From positions 1-40,656 of the forward strand of contig DAIDHB010000273.1 of NCBI GenBank assembly GCA_027452145.1: DNA of 40,656 nucleotides, written 5' to 3'. Each line of letters starts with the position of its first letter. Positions within the stretch are counted from its first letter, which is position 1. The DNA is from Planctomycetales bacterium (GTDB lineage Bacteria > Planctomycetota > Planctomycetia > Isosphaerales > Isosphaeraceae). The position numbers were made by a program, and so were the translations under genes. Positions 25,309 to 33,709 of this stretch are shown here, in pieces. The notes under the pieces were generated by a model. It saw only the letters and a program-made list of their open reading frames with translations. It did no database searches and was not told the DNA's origin.

Positions 25309-26730
25309 ATGTACAAGTACATCCTCTGCTGGCGGTATCTCAGGACGCGGTACATCGCGCTGGCGAGTGTGATCAGCGTGATGCTCGGGGTGGCCACGAT
25401 GATCGTGGTCAACTCGGTGATGGCGGGCTTCGCCGACAAGATGAAGGAGCGGCTGCACGGGGTGCTGGCCGACGTGATCGTCGAGTCGTTCACATTGAAC
25501 GGCTTCTACGACTGGAAAGAAGTCATGGCGCGGATCGAGAAGATCGCCGGGGACGACGTCGAGGCGATGGCGCCGACGATGGAGTGCCCGGGAATCCTCC
25601 ATTTCCGCGTCAACGGCGAGGTGATGACTCGCCCGGTGCAGATCATCGGGATCATCCCGAGCGAGCGGGCGAAGACGGGCGATTTCGCCGAGTTCCTCCG
25701 CGACATGGCGGGCAAGAAGATCGACCCGTCGTTCGAGGTACCGCTTGCCTACCGCGAGAAAACTCCCGCGGGAGAGATGCTGAAGGAGTCGCACTTCGAC
25801 CCGAACGACCCGGACGACGCCCGGATGAAGGAGCTTCTTGAGCAGGAGATGAAGGATCAGGCCCCCGACAGCGGAGTGATTCTGGGCTATGCCCTGGCGA
25901 CGTACCATCGCAAGGGGCACGAGGACATCTTCCTGGCCCGGCAGGGAACGCAGGTCGGGCTGCTATTCCCGCAATACGGCGAGACCAAGTCGCAGGCCGG
26001 CTACACGACCGCCACGACGGTCGGATACTTCAAGAGCGGCATGAGCGAATATGACTCGATGCACGTCTACATGCCGCTCGAGGAGCTCCAGCAGCGGCGG
26101 AACCTGTATGACCACGAGCGCAAGGTGGGCGCGGTCAACCAGATCCAGATCAAGGTCAAGCCGGGCGTGGACATCAATGCCCTGTCGCACCGGATCCAGG
26201 ACTCGCTCGACAGGATGCGGCCGATGTTCTACCAGGTGCAGACCTGGGAGCAGAAGCAGGGGGCCCTCCTGGCCGCTGTCGCGGTCGAGCAGAGCATTTT
26301 GAACATCCTCCTTTTCTTCATCATCGCGGTCGCGGGCTTCGGCATCCTTGCGATCTTCTCGATGATCGTGGTGGAGAAGACGCGGGACATCGGCATCCTC
26401 AAGTCGCTCGGGGCCTCGACCTCGGGGATTCGGGGGATCTTCCTGGGCTATGGGCTCTTGCTCGGGGCGGTCGGCAGCGGGGTCGGGATGGTCGGCGGAT
26501 TGCTGTTCGTCCGCTACATCAACGAGATCGAGGCGCTCCTCAGCAAGTGGACAGGTCGCAAGGTGTTCGACGACTCGATGTACTACTTCAACCAGATTCC
26601 CACGATCGTCGAGCCGTTCACCGTGGGCTGGATCGTGGCCGGCGCGCTGGCGATCGCCGTGCTGGCGAGCATCTGGCCGGCCGAGCGGGCGGCGCGGCTG
26701 CATCCGGTCAAGGCGCTGCGGTTCGAGTGA
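25309..26730 (+). CDS. FtsX-like ABC transporter permease, LolC/LolE type
   Basis: LolC/E permeases work with LolD to release lipoproteins from the inner membrane, and related MacB-type proteins move other envelope substrates. The 473-residue protein has one N-terminal membrane helix (IALASVISVMLGVATMIVV), then a large periplasmic domain of about 260 residues. Three C-terminal helices follow (ILLFFIIAVAGFGILAIFSMI, FLGYGLLLGAVGSGVGMVGGL, GWIVAGALAIAVLASI), with the coupling motif VEKTRDIGILKSLGAS. The end, PAERAARLHPVKALRFE, is typical of the family. GGAAGGAG eight bases before ATG 25309 fixes the start. The lolD-like ATPase follows after 110 bases, with a palindromic repeat in between. Confidence 0.9.
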   Translation: MYKYILCWRYLRTRYIALASVISVMLGVATMIVVNSVMAGFADKMKERLHGVLADVIVESFTLNGFYDWKEVMARIEKIAGDDVEAMAPTMECPGILHFRVNGEVMTRPVQIIGIIPSERAKTGDFAEFLRDMAGKKIDPSFEVPLAYREKTPAGEMLKESHFDPNDPDDARMKELLEQEMKDQAPDSGVILGYALATYHRKGHEDIFLARQGTQVGLLFPQYGETKSQAGYTTATTVGYFKSGMSEYDSMHVYMPLEELQQRRNLYDHERKVGAVNQIQIKVKPGVDINALSHRIQDSLDRMRPMFYQVQTWEQKQGALLAAVAVEQSILNILLFFIIAVAGFGILAIFSMIVVEKTRDIGILKSLGASTSGIRGIFLGYGLLLGAVGSGVGMVGGLLFVRYINEIEALLSKWTGRKVFDDSMYYFNQIPTIVEPFTVGWIVAGALAIAVLASIWPAERAARLHPVKALRFE

Positions 26731-26756
26731 GCGGAGCGGACATCTATCTGAAAGCA

Positions 26757-26813
26757 GTTCGGGCGTTCTTGCCCGACGCACCTGCCCCGTCGGGCAAGAA
26801 TGCCCGACCTACG
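26757..26813. repeat. Inverted palindromic element between the permease and ATPase genes
   Basis: Arms at 26757-26777 and 26789-26813 share TCGGGC...GCCCGAC and its complement, with the right arm ending in TGCCCGACCTACG. It belongs to the same repeat family as 25210-25266, so the lolC/E gene is bracketed by two copies. The left arm has changes relative to the right. Confidence 0.75.
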
Positions 26814-26840
26814 AAATCAGGGAAGGCGAGGGTCACGACG

Positions 26841-27566
26841 ATGGAGACGATGGAACCGGCCGGGCTGCTGTCGGCCCGCGGCGTGGTCAAGAGCTACTGG
26901 AAGGGGCGGAACGAGGTCCCCGTGCTGCGGGGCGTCGACCTGGACCTCGAGGCGGGCGAGATGCTGGCGATCATGGGCTCCAGCGGGTCGGGAAAGAGCA
27001 CGCTGCTGCATATTCTCGGCCTGCTCGATTCGCCCGACGCGGGCGAGGTTTTCCTGGGCGGCGAGCGGATCGATGCCCATGGCGAACGCCGGCGGGATGA
27101 GCTGCAGAACCGGACGTTCGGCTTCATCTTCCAGTTCTACCACCTGCTGCCGGAGCTGACCGCGTTCGAGAACGTGCTCGTTCCCCAGTGGATCGGGTGC
27201 GGCCTCTGGTCGTACCTCTCGCAGCGCCAGCGGCTGAAGCGCGAGGCCGAGGGGCTGCTGGAGCGCGTCGGCCTGTCGCATCGGATGCACCACCTGCCGG
27301 CCGAGCTCTCCGGCGGCGAGATGCAGCGCACGGCGATCGCGCGGGCGCTGGCGGCGCGGCCGACCGTGCTGCTGGCCGACGAGCCGACGGGCAACCTCGA
27401 CGCCGCCAGCGGGCAGGGCGTGATCGAGCTGCTGCGCGACTTGAACCGCGAACGCGGGCTGACTATGATCGTGGTGACGCATGATCCCCAGATTGCACAG
27501 CAGGCCGATCGGGTCGTCCGGCTTGCCGAGGGACGCGTCGAGGAATGGTCGCCCGCCCTGGCCTGA
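26841..27566 (+). CDS. ABC transporter ATP-binding protein, LolD/MacB type
   Basis: The 241-residue ATPase powers the FtsX-like permease encoded just upstream. Walker A is MGSSGSGKSTLLHILGLLD and the Q loop is FIFQFYHLLPELTAFENV. The signature is LSGGEMQRTAIARAL, Walker B is VLLADEPTGNLD, and the switch His is in VVTHDP. These match the LolD/MacB branch closely. ATG 26841 has a purine-rich GGAAGGCGAGGG upstream with loose spacing; the frame is open earlier only by chance. A LolA chaperone gene is not nearby, so lipoprotein release is likely but not proven. Confidence 0.93.
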   Translation: METMEPAGLLSARGVVKSYWKGRNEVPVLRGVDLDLEAGEMLAIMGSSGSGKSTLLHILGLLDSPDAGEVFLGGERIDAHGERRRDELQNRTFGFIFQFYHLLPELTAFENVLVPQWIGCGLWSYLSQRQRLKREAEGLLERVGLSHRMHHLPAELSGGEMQRTAIARALAARPTVLLADEPTGNLDAASGQGVIELLRDLNRERGLTMIVVTHDPQIAQQADRVVRLAEGRVEEWSPALA

Positions 27567-27679
27567 ACCGGCTGGGGCGGGAAGACGCTCGGTCCGGGAC
27601 CGGCGAAAAGGTCCCGACGCCGCGGGCCGCCTCCAACCTGGGCCTGGATGCGACGGCCCCAGCGACAAGGACCGAGCCG

Positions 27680-28543
27680 ATGGACCCCAAGGTCTACATC
27701 AACGGCAAGCTGTTCGAGAAGTCCGAGGCCAAGGTCAGCGTCTTTGACCACGGCCTGCTCTATGGCGACGGCGTCTTCGAGGGGATTCGCGCCTATTCGG
27801 GACGCGTCTTCCGGCTCCGGGAGCACGTCGACCGGCTTTATGAGTCGGCCAAGGGGATTCACCTCACGATCCCGATGTCGCGCGAGCAGATGGTCGACGC
27901 CGTCAACCAGACGCTCGCCGCCAACAACCTGGTGGACGCGTACATCCGTGTCGTCGTCACCCGGGGCGCCGGCAGCCTCGGACTCGACCCGCGGAAGACC
28001 ACCGATCCCCAGGTCATCATCATCACCGACAAGATCGCGCTCTACCCGCCCGAGCTGTACGAGCACGGGCTGAAGATCATCACCGCGGCGACGACGCGCA
28101 ACCATCCCAACGCGGTGAACCCGCGGATCAAGTCGCTCAATTACCTGAACAACATCATGGGCAAGATCGAGGCGACGCAGGCGGGATGCCTCGAGGCCCT
28201 GATGCTCAACCACAAGGGCGAGCTCGCCGAGTGCACGGGCGACAACGTGTTCGTCGTGCAGGGCGGCCGGATCCACACGCCCAGCGCGGACTCGGGGATC
28301 CTCGAGGGGATCACCCGCGCCGCGGTGATGGAGCTGGCGCGGGCGGCCGGCTACGAGGTGATCGAGCGGACGATGGACCGCCTGGACGTCTTCAAGGCCG
28401 AGGAGTGCTTCCTGACGGGCACGGCTGCCGAGCTGATCCCGGTGGTCGAGTGCGACGGCCGCGTCATCGGCGACGGCCGGCCCGGCCCCATCACGCGGGA
28501 GCTGAGCAAGCGGTTCCATGCCCTGGTCCGCGAGGATCGCTGA
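27680..28543 (+). CDS. ilvE: Branched-chain amino acid aminotransferase
   Basis: This fold-type IV PLP enzyme of 287 residues transfers amino groups to branched-chain keto acids in valine, leucine and isoleucine metabolism. It shows VFDHGLLYGDGVFEGIRAY near the start and Arg in FRLREHVDRL. The Schiff-base Lys151 is in NPRIKSLNYLNNI, and the PLP phosphate site is near ECTGDNVFVV, followed by SGILEGITR. Chain length and motifs fit IlvE better than aminodeoxychorismate lyase or D-amino acid aminotransferase, but those relatives share the fold. ATG 27680 begins MDPKVYINGKLFEK, the usual family start. The ribosome binding site is weak (AAGGA, ten bases away). Confidence 0.9.
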   Translation: MDPKVYINGKLFEKSEAKVSVFDHGLLYGDGVFEGIRAYSGRVFRLREHVDRLYESAKGIHLTIPMSREQMVDAVNQTLAANNLVDAYIRVVVTRGAGSLGLDPRKTTDPQVIIITDKIALYPPELYEHGLKIITAATTRNHPNAVNPRIKSLNYLNNIMGKIEATQAGCLEALMLNHKGELAECTGDNVFVVQGGRIHTPSADSGILEGITRAAVMELARAAGYEVIERTMDRLDVFKAEECFLTGTAAELIPVVECDGRVIGDGRPGPITRELSKRFHALVREDR

Positions 28544-28641
28544 CGGGTTCGGACAGGATGGGGACCGGCTCCTCGGCTTCGAGCGAACCGGTCCCCGTTC
28601 CGGCCCCGCCCCTGGTCCAGGCCAACCGAGGAGCGAACGCC

Positions 28642-29085
28642 GTGCTGGAAATCCGCACCATCCTCGCGCCGAGCGACTTCAGCCCGCACTCCGAACGGGC
28701 CGTGCGCTATGCCTGCGGCCTCGCCGAGCGGCTGGGGGCCGAGCTGCACCTGCTGCACGTCCTGTCGGAGATCGTGCCGGCCGGCCCAGACCCGCTGCTC
28801 ATGCCGGTGATGCCGCCGGAATACTACCAGGAGAACGAGGATCGCTCGCGCGAGACGCTGTCCAGGCTGGTCCAGCCCGACTGGGGCAAGCCGCGCTCGC
28901 TGGTGACGGCCGTCCGATGGGGCAGCCCGGTCGAGGCCATCAGCGCCTACGCCGACGAGCACAAGATCGAGCTGATCGTGATCGCCACCCACGGCCGAAC
29001 GGGGTTCTCACATGTGCTGCTGGGCTCGGTCGCCGAGCGCATCGTGCGCGAGGCCCCCTGCCCCGTGCTGACGATCCGGTCGTGA
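28642..29085 (+). CDS. Universal stress protein (UspA family)
   Basis: A single Usp domain of 147 residues is present. It starts LEIRTILAPSDFSPHSERAVRYA and has the nucleotide-binding motif THGRTGFSHVLLGSVAERIV (Gly-x2-Gly-x9-Ser type), ending PCPVLTIRS. Such proteins bind ATP and help survival under stress. The GTG at 28642 is chosen because AGGAG lies eight bases before it and homology starts there. The in-frame ATG at 28558 would add a Pro/Ser-rich leader without an obvious ribosome binding site. The Nudix gene follows after 22 bases, so they are probably co-transcribed. Confidence 0.9.
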   Translation: MLEIRTILAPSDFSPHSERAVRYACGLAERLGAELHLLHVLSEIVPAGPDPLLMPVMPPEYYQENEDRSRETLSRLVQPDWGKPRSLVTAVRWGSPVEAISAYADEHKIELIVIATHGRTGFSHVLLGSVAERIVREAPCPVLTIRS

Positions 29086-29107
29086 AATCCCGGAGGATAC
29101 GGCCGCG

Positions 29108-29653
29108 ATGAGCGAAACCCAGCCCGGACGGCGGATCGTCTTCCGCGGCCGCAAGATCGACCTGGCTCTCCAGCAGGTCGCGCTGCGGGACGGGACGACC
29201 GCCGAGCGCGAGGTCGTGCTCCACCGCGGGGCCGTCGCGCTGGTGCCGATGGTCGACGCCGATCACGTCTGCCTGGTCCGCAACCGGCGGTACGCCATCG
29301 GCCGGACGCTCCTGGAAGTGCCCGCCGGCACGATCGACCGGGGCGAGGCCCCCGAGCAAACCGCCGAGCGCGAGCTGCTGGAGGAAACCGGCTATCGCGC
29401 CGGGTCGATCCGCCGGGTGCGCGAATGGTTCGTCAGCCCCGGCGTGATGGACGAACGCATGTTCCTGTTCCTCTGCGAAAACCTCCAGCCCGGCGACGTT
29501 CGCCCCGAGCTCGACGAGGAGCTCGAGACCGTGGTCGTCCCCTGGACCGACGTCCTGGCGATGGTCCACGACGGCCGGATCGAGGACGCCAAGACCATCC
29601 TCGCGATCCTGCTCTGCGATCGCATCCGCCGCGGCTTGACGGCCGGCCCCTGA
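29108..29653 (+). CDS. Nudix hydrolase, ADP-ribose pyrophosphatase-like
   Basis: The 181-residue protein hydrolyses a nucleoside diphosphate linked to another group, most likely ADP-ribose. A perfect Nudix box is seen: Gly-x5-Glu-x7-Arg-Glu-Leu-Leu-Glu-Glu-Thr-Gly (GTIDRGEAPEQTAERELLEE, then TG). An EVPAGTIDRGEA strand before it and WFVSPGVMDERMFLF after it are typical of the NudF group. GGAGG twelve bases before ATG 29108 supports the start. It follows the stress protein closely. The downstream ABC operon has its own candidate control region. Confidence 0.92.
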   Translation: MSETQPGRRIVFRGRKIDLALQQVALRDGTTAEREVVLHRGAVALVPMVDADHVCLVRNRRYAIGRTLLEVPAGTIDRGEAPEQTAERELLEETGYRAGSIRRVREWFVSPGVMDERMFLFLCENLQPGDVRPELDEELETVVVPWTDVLAMVHDGRIEDAKTILAILLCDRIRRGLTAGP

Positions 29654-29684
29654 CTTCGGACAATTTGACTTCGGACAATTGTCC
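29651..29684. repeat. Tandem 15-mer TGACTTCGGACAATT plus palindrome GGACAATTGTCC
   Basis: Two perfect head-to-tail copies lie at 29651-29665 and 29666-29680. The first T is in the Nudix stop codon. The second copy runs into a perfect 12-base palindrome at 29673-29684. TTGACT at 29665-29670 with TAATAA at 29688-29693 (17-base spacer) could be a weak promoter for the ABC operon, with the palindrome in its spacer. Confidence 0.65.
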
Positions 29685-29786
29685 TATTAATAAGTCGCGG
29701 CGGCCGACGAATGTCTCCGCGGGGCGCTTGACTCGGTCAGCGCCGGCAGCGGGCGAAGAGGCCCCGACCGCACACGGTGAGCGACC

Positions 29787-30716
29787 ATGAGCGACGCGAT
29801 CACGATCCGGGGCGTGACCAAGCAGTTCGGCGACAAGGTCGCGGTCGACCGGCTGGACCTGGCGGTCCCGCGCGGGTCGCTGTACGGCTTCATCGGGCCG
29901 AACGGCTCGGGCAAGACGACGACGCTGCGGATGATCATGCACATCCTGATGCCCGACACCGGCGAGATCGAGGTGCTGGGCGAGCGCGGGACGCGGGCGG
30001 CGCAGGACCGCGTGAGCTACCTGCCCGAGGAGCGCGGGCTGTATAAGCGGATGTCAGTGAGGCGTCTGCTGAGGTATTACGGGGCGCTCAAGGGGGCGCG
30101 CCAGCCGGAGCTCGACCGGTCGATCGAGTCGTGGCTCGACCGGATGAAGCTCTCCTCATCCATCGACCAGAAGGTCGAGGCGCTGTCGAAGGGGATGGCG
30201 CAGAAGATCCAGTTCATCGCGAGCGTGCTCAACCGCCCCGAGCTATTGATCCTCGACGAGCCGTTCACCGGGCTGGACCCGGTGAATGCCGAGGTCGTCA
30301 AGGACGCCGTGCTCGACCTGAAACGCGAGGGGACGACGATCGTGTTCTCGACGCACGACATGACGGTCGCCGAGCGGCTTTGCGACCGGATCTTCATGAT
30401 CTACCGCGGGCGCAAGGTGCTCGACGGCACGCTCGACGAGATCCAGGCAAGCCACGGTCGGGACACGATCCGGGTGCGGACCGACGGCGGCATCGACGCC
30501 CTGCGCGGGATCGCGGGGATCGAGGAGATCAACGACAGCGGGAACTTCCAGGACGTCCGCTGGCGGGGCGACTCACAGGACCTGCTGGCCGCGCTGATGG
30601 GCCGGACCCGCGTCGAGCGTTTCGAGATCGCCCGGCCGTCCCTGCACGACATTTTTGTTCGCATCGCGGCGCCCGAAATCGACACCATGCCGGAGCCCAT
30701 GAGCCATGTGGCCTGA
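29787..30716 (+). CDS. ABC transporter ATP-binding protein, NatA-like
   Basis: The 309-residue ATPase pairs with the permease that starts inside its 3' end. Walker A is GFIGPNGSGKTTTLRMI and the Q-loop region is VSYLPEERGLYKRMSV. The signature is a variant, LSKGMAQKIQFIA, and Walker B is LLILDEPFTGLDP. The switch His is in STHDM. The 90-residue C-terminal extension with a DUF4162-like pattern (TIRVRTDGGIDAL) is usual in Na+ or drug export ATPases of the NatA group. The substrate is unknown. Confidence 0.92.
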   Translation: MSDAITIRGVTKQFGDKVAVDRLDLAVPRGSLYGFIGPNGSGKTTTLRMIMHILMPDTGEIEVLGERGTRAAQDRVSYLPEERGLYKRMSVRRLLRYYGALKGARQPELDRSIESWLDRMKLSSSIDQKVEALSKGMAQKIQFIASVLNRPELLILDEPFTGLDPVNAEVVKDAVLDLKREGTTIVFSTHDMTVAERLCDRIFMIYRGRKVLDGTLDEIQASHGRDTIRVRTDGGIDALRGIAGIEEINDSGNFQDVRWRGDSQDLLAALMGRTRVERFEIARPSLHDIFVRIAAPEIDTMPEPMSHVA

Positions 30717-32076
30717 CCTCAGGAAGATCTGGGTGGTCGCCTCGGCCGAGTTCGGCACGGCGGTCCGCACGAAGGCGTTCCTCGTCGGCCTGCTGGGGAT
30801 GCCCGCGATCGTCGGCCTGTCGATCGGAATTCAGCATTTCGCCGCCGGACGGATCGATGCCCGCACCCGCACGTTCGCCGTCGTCGACGAGACCGGCACG
30901 CTGACCCCGTCGATCGAGGCGGCCGTGAAGGGCTACAACGACCAGTCGGTCGACTCGAGGGGACAGTTGACGCGACCCCGCCTCCAGATGGAGAAGGTCG
31001 ACCCGGGCCTGTCGGCCGCCCTGGCATCTCTCGAGCTGTCGGATCGGATCCGGAGCGGGCAGCTCGACGCCTATGCGATCGTCCCGGCGGAGGCGGTGAA
31101 GCCGCCCGCGGCCGGCCGGACAGGCCCGCTTTTTCTCGAGTACCATTCGGACAACCCCAACGACGAGGTCGTCCGCAACTGGCTGCTCGGCGTCGTGAAT
31201 GCCGAGATTCGCATGCGACGGTTCCGCGCCGCGGGGCTCGACGAGGCGCTGGTCAATCGGCTGAACCAGGCGATCCTGCTCGACAACCGGGGGCTGGTCC
31301 AGCGGGCGGCGGCCCCGGTGGCTTCGACCTCGCCGGGCGAAAAGGGAGCCGGAAGGACCGAGCCGGAGATCACGGCTGCCGAGAAGGTCGATCCCGTTCG
31401 GACCGTGGCGGTCCCGATGGTCCTGGTCCTCATGATGTTCATGCTGGTCATGACCACGACCCCGCATCTGTTGAACAGCGCCCTCGAGGAGAAGATGAGC
31501 AAGATCAGCGAGGTGCTGCTCGGCTCGGTCACCCCGTTCGAGCTGATGATGGGGAAGCTGCTCGGCTTCGCGGCCATCGGGATGGTTCTGGCGACGTTCT
31601 ATGTCGGGGGCGGATGTGCTCTCGCGGCCTATCATGGATACGCCGACGTGATCTCGGTCGGGATCCTGGCGTCGCTCGCGCTCTTCCTGGTGCTGGCGCT
31701 GCTGATGTTCGGCTCGATGTTCATGGCGGTGGGCGCGGCCTGCGAGGATATGAAGGACGCCCAGTCGCTGATGATGCCGGTTCTGCTGCTGGTCATGCTG
31801 CCGATGATGTTCTGGATCGGCGTGCTGAAGAACCCGACGAGCAGCCTGTCCGTGGGGATCTCGCTGTTCCCGCCGGCGAGTCCTTTCCTGATGCTGATGC
31901 GAATGGTCCTTCGTCCCGCGCCGCCGGCCTGGCAGGTGGCGCTGGCGATCGTCGGCACCGTGCTGACGACGATCCTCTGCGTCTGGGCGGCGGCGAAGGT
32001 GTTCCGCACGGGAATCCTGATGCAGGGAAAGACGCCCAGCTATCGCGAGATCATCCGGTGGGTGATGGCCCGGTGA
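30706..32076 (+). CDS. ABC transporter permease, NatB-like (ABC-2 family)
   Basis: The 456-residue membrane protein starts 11 bases inside the natA-like gene, so the two are coupled. One N-terminal membrane helix (AFLVGLLGMPAIVGLSIGIQ) precedes an external domain of about 190 residues. Five or six C-terminal helices follow (VPMVLVLMMFMLVMTTTPHLL, LLGFAAIGMVLATFYVGGG, VGILASLALFLVLALLMFGS, MMPVLLLVMLPMMFWIG, VALAIVGTVLTTILCVWAA). The EEKMSKISEVLLGSVTPFELMMGK loop is a hallmark of the NatB/ABC-2 type. It ends 36 bases from the convergent phosphofructokinase gene. Confidence 0.9.
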   Translation: MWPDLRKIWVVASAEFGTAVRTKAFLVGLLGMPAIVGLSIGIQHFAAGRIDARTRTFAVVDETGTLTPSIEAAVKGYNDQSVDSRGQLTRPRLQMEKVDPGLSAALASLELSDRIRSGQLDAYAIVPAEAVKPPAAGRTGPLFLEYHSDNPNDEVVRNWLLGVVNAEIRMRRFRAAGLDEALVNRLNQAILLDNRGLVQRAAAPVASTSPGEKGAGRTEPEITAAEKVDPVRTVAVPMVLVLMMFMLVMTTTPHLLNSALEEKMSKISEVLLGSVTPFELMMGKLLGFAAIGMVLATFYVGGGCALAAYHGYADVISVGILASLALFLVLALLMFGSMFMAVGAACEDMKDAQSLMMPVLLLVMLPMMFWIGVLKNPTSSLSVGISLFPPASPFLMLMRMVLRPAPPAWQVALAIVGTVLTTILCVWAAAKVFRTGILMQGKTPSYREIIRWVMAR

Positions 32077-32112
32077 CCGGGCATCGGGCCGCCACCCACC
32101 GTCAGGGTCTGC

Positions 32113-33432
32113 TCAGTCGTGCGGGTAGTTCTCGAGGAACCGCGCGAGCTTCTGAAAGTCGGAGCCCGGCGGGATCATCCGGACGACGGTGACGAGCGTT
32201 TCGGGGTCGATGAGCCTGTCGAACGGCACGTAGCTGAGGCTCAACTGGCCCGAGACCGAGACCAGGACGCCGTCGAGGCCGTCCTCGACCAGGGCGCGGT
32301 ACGAGCCGACGCCGAGCTGGCTGCCGAGGATCACGTCGAACGCGTGGGGCAACGCGCAACGGGCCTCGTAGCCGAGCTGCACGCCGGTCACGCGCCGCTT
32401 CTTGCCGGTCTGCCTGGCGTACTCGGCCTCGACGGGCTTCGCGAGCGACTTGGCCAGCTCGGTCTGGGGCAGCGAGATGTGGCCGTGCTCGTCGAACTTG
32501 GCCCCCTCGAGGTACTTGGCGGGGAGGTGCTGCGCCAGGCCCTCGGCCAGCACGATGGCGCCGAACTCCTTGCCCTCCTTCTCGCGCGCGAGCATCACGT
32601 GGACGATCTGGCCGACGAGCTTCTCGGGCTGGAGGACCCTGCGCGTGGTGGTGTGGTTGGTCTTCGGGTCGGTGAGGGTTTCCTCGGTCATCAGGCTGTC
32701 GTCGAGGTCCTCGACGCTGATGACCTTGCTGGCCTCGCCGGCGATGGCGGCACCATACGCCAGCCAGCCGGCGCTGCGGCCCATGGACTCGACGAGGAAG
32801 TACATGCGGTTGCACTCGGCGTCGGCCAGCAGGTTGCGGATCTCGCTGGCGAGGAATTCGACGGCCGTGAAGTAGCCGAAGGTGAAGTCGATTCCGCGGT
32901 AGTCGTTGTCGATCGTCTTGGGGACGTGGACCACGCGGATCCGCCGCGAGCCCGCCGGCAGGTGATCCTGGAACCGCTGGAACTTGTTCGCCGTCTTCAG
33001 CGTGTCATCGCCGCCGATCGAGATCAGGGCGTCGACACCCAGCGAGTCGAGCGCCCTGTGCACGCGGAGCAGCATCGCGGTCCGCTGGGGATCGGCCAGG
33101 TGCGCGGGGCTCGAGACGTCCTTGCCGGGATTGGTCCGCGACGTGCCGATCAGAATGCCCCGCGTGTTCCGCGTCCGCTTCAGCCTCGACTGGTCGAGCT
33201 TGATGTAGTCGCGCCCCTCCTGCATCGGATGGTCGTCGCCGAACTCGGCCAGGTGCGAGTAGCCGTGCAGGATGCCGATGACGTCGATGCCCTGGCGGAG
33301 GAACGAAGCAGCGGCCGTCGAGATCACCGCGTTGGCCGCCGGAGCCGGCCCGCCGGCGAATACGATGGCGACCCGGCGGATCGGCCGCCCGGAGTTTGAA
33401 GGCGAGGATTCTGACGGAGAGGCCGAAGGCAT
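32113..33432 (-). CDS. 6-phosphofructokinase, motifs of the pyrophosphate-dependent kind
   Basis: This enzyme phosphorylates fructose 6-phosphate in glycolysis. The 439-residue protein has VAIVFAGGPAPAANAVI at the start. The phosphoryl-donor motif reads ISIGGDDTLKTA, the substrate motif is VPKTIDNDYRG, and MGRSAGWLA follows. GGDD with PKTID is the combination found in pyrophosphate-dependent enzymes, where ATP-users normally have GGDG and PGTID. Donor use is therefore probably PPi, though exceptions exist. GGGAG seven bases before ATG 33432 supports the start. It is divergent from miaA. Confidence 0.88.
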   Translation of the reverse strand: MPSASPSESSPSNSGRPIRRVAIVFAGGPAPAANAVISTAAASFLRQGIDVIGILHGYSHLAEFGDDHPMQEGRDYIKLDQSRLKRTRNTRGILIGTSRTNPGKDVSSPAHLADPQRTAMLLRVHRALDSLGVDALISIGGDDTLKTANKFQRFQDHLPAGSRRIRVVHVPKTIDNDYRGIDFTFGYFTAVEFLASEIRNLLADAECNRMYFLVESMGRSAGWLAYGAAIAGEASKVISVEDLDDSLMTEETLTDPKTNHTTTRRVLQPEKLVGQIVHVMLAREKEGKEFGAIVLAEGLAQHLPAKYLEGAKFDEHGHISLPQTELAKSLAKPVEAEYARQTGKKRRVTGVQLGYEARCALPHAFDVILGSQLGVGSYRALVEDGLDGVLVSVSGQLSLSYVPFDRLIDPETLVTVVRMIPPGSDFQKLARFLENYPHD

Positions 33433-33709
33433 GGAACAACTCCCATTTCAGATCGATGATTCCCAGGATATCCAAGAACACATGGGCCTCCGGCCGGCCC
33501 ATCCGCGCATCGCCGCGGCCGGCCGCCCGGAGTAACGACGATCCGCGCGGCTCAAACGTGCAATCGAACCAGGTCTGGGCGCGGATCCGACCAATGGCCA
33601 CACTACCTTCGGCGATCGCGCGTCACAACGTCTCTCTTGCACCCAACGGCCTTGACGACGGAAATGTCGTACGTCCGGGGACACCGCGGCGACCGAAAAC
33701 CAACCAACC

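Noticed and set aside
27137..28519. 460-codon minus-strand frame
   Set aside because: Spans the opposite strand of the lolD-like and ilvE genes, both well supported.
32119..33399. 426-codon plus-strand frame
   Set aside because: Antisense to the phosphofructokinase gene; composition is that of a reversed coding strand.
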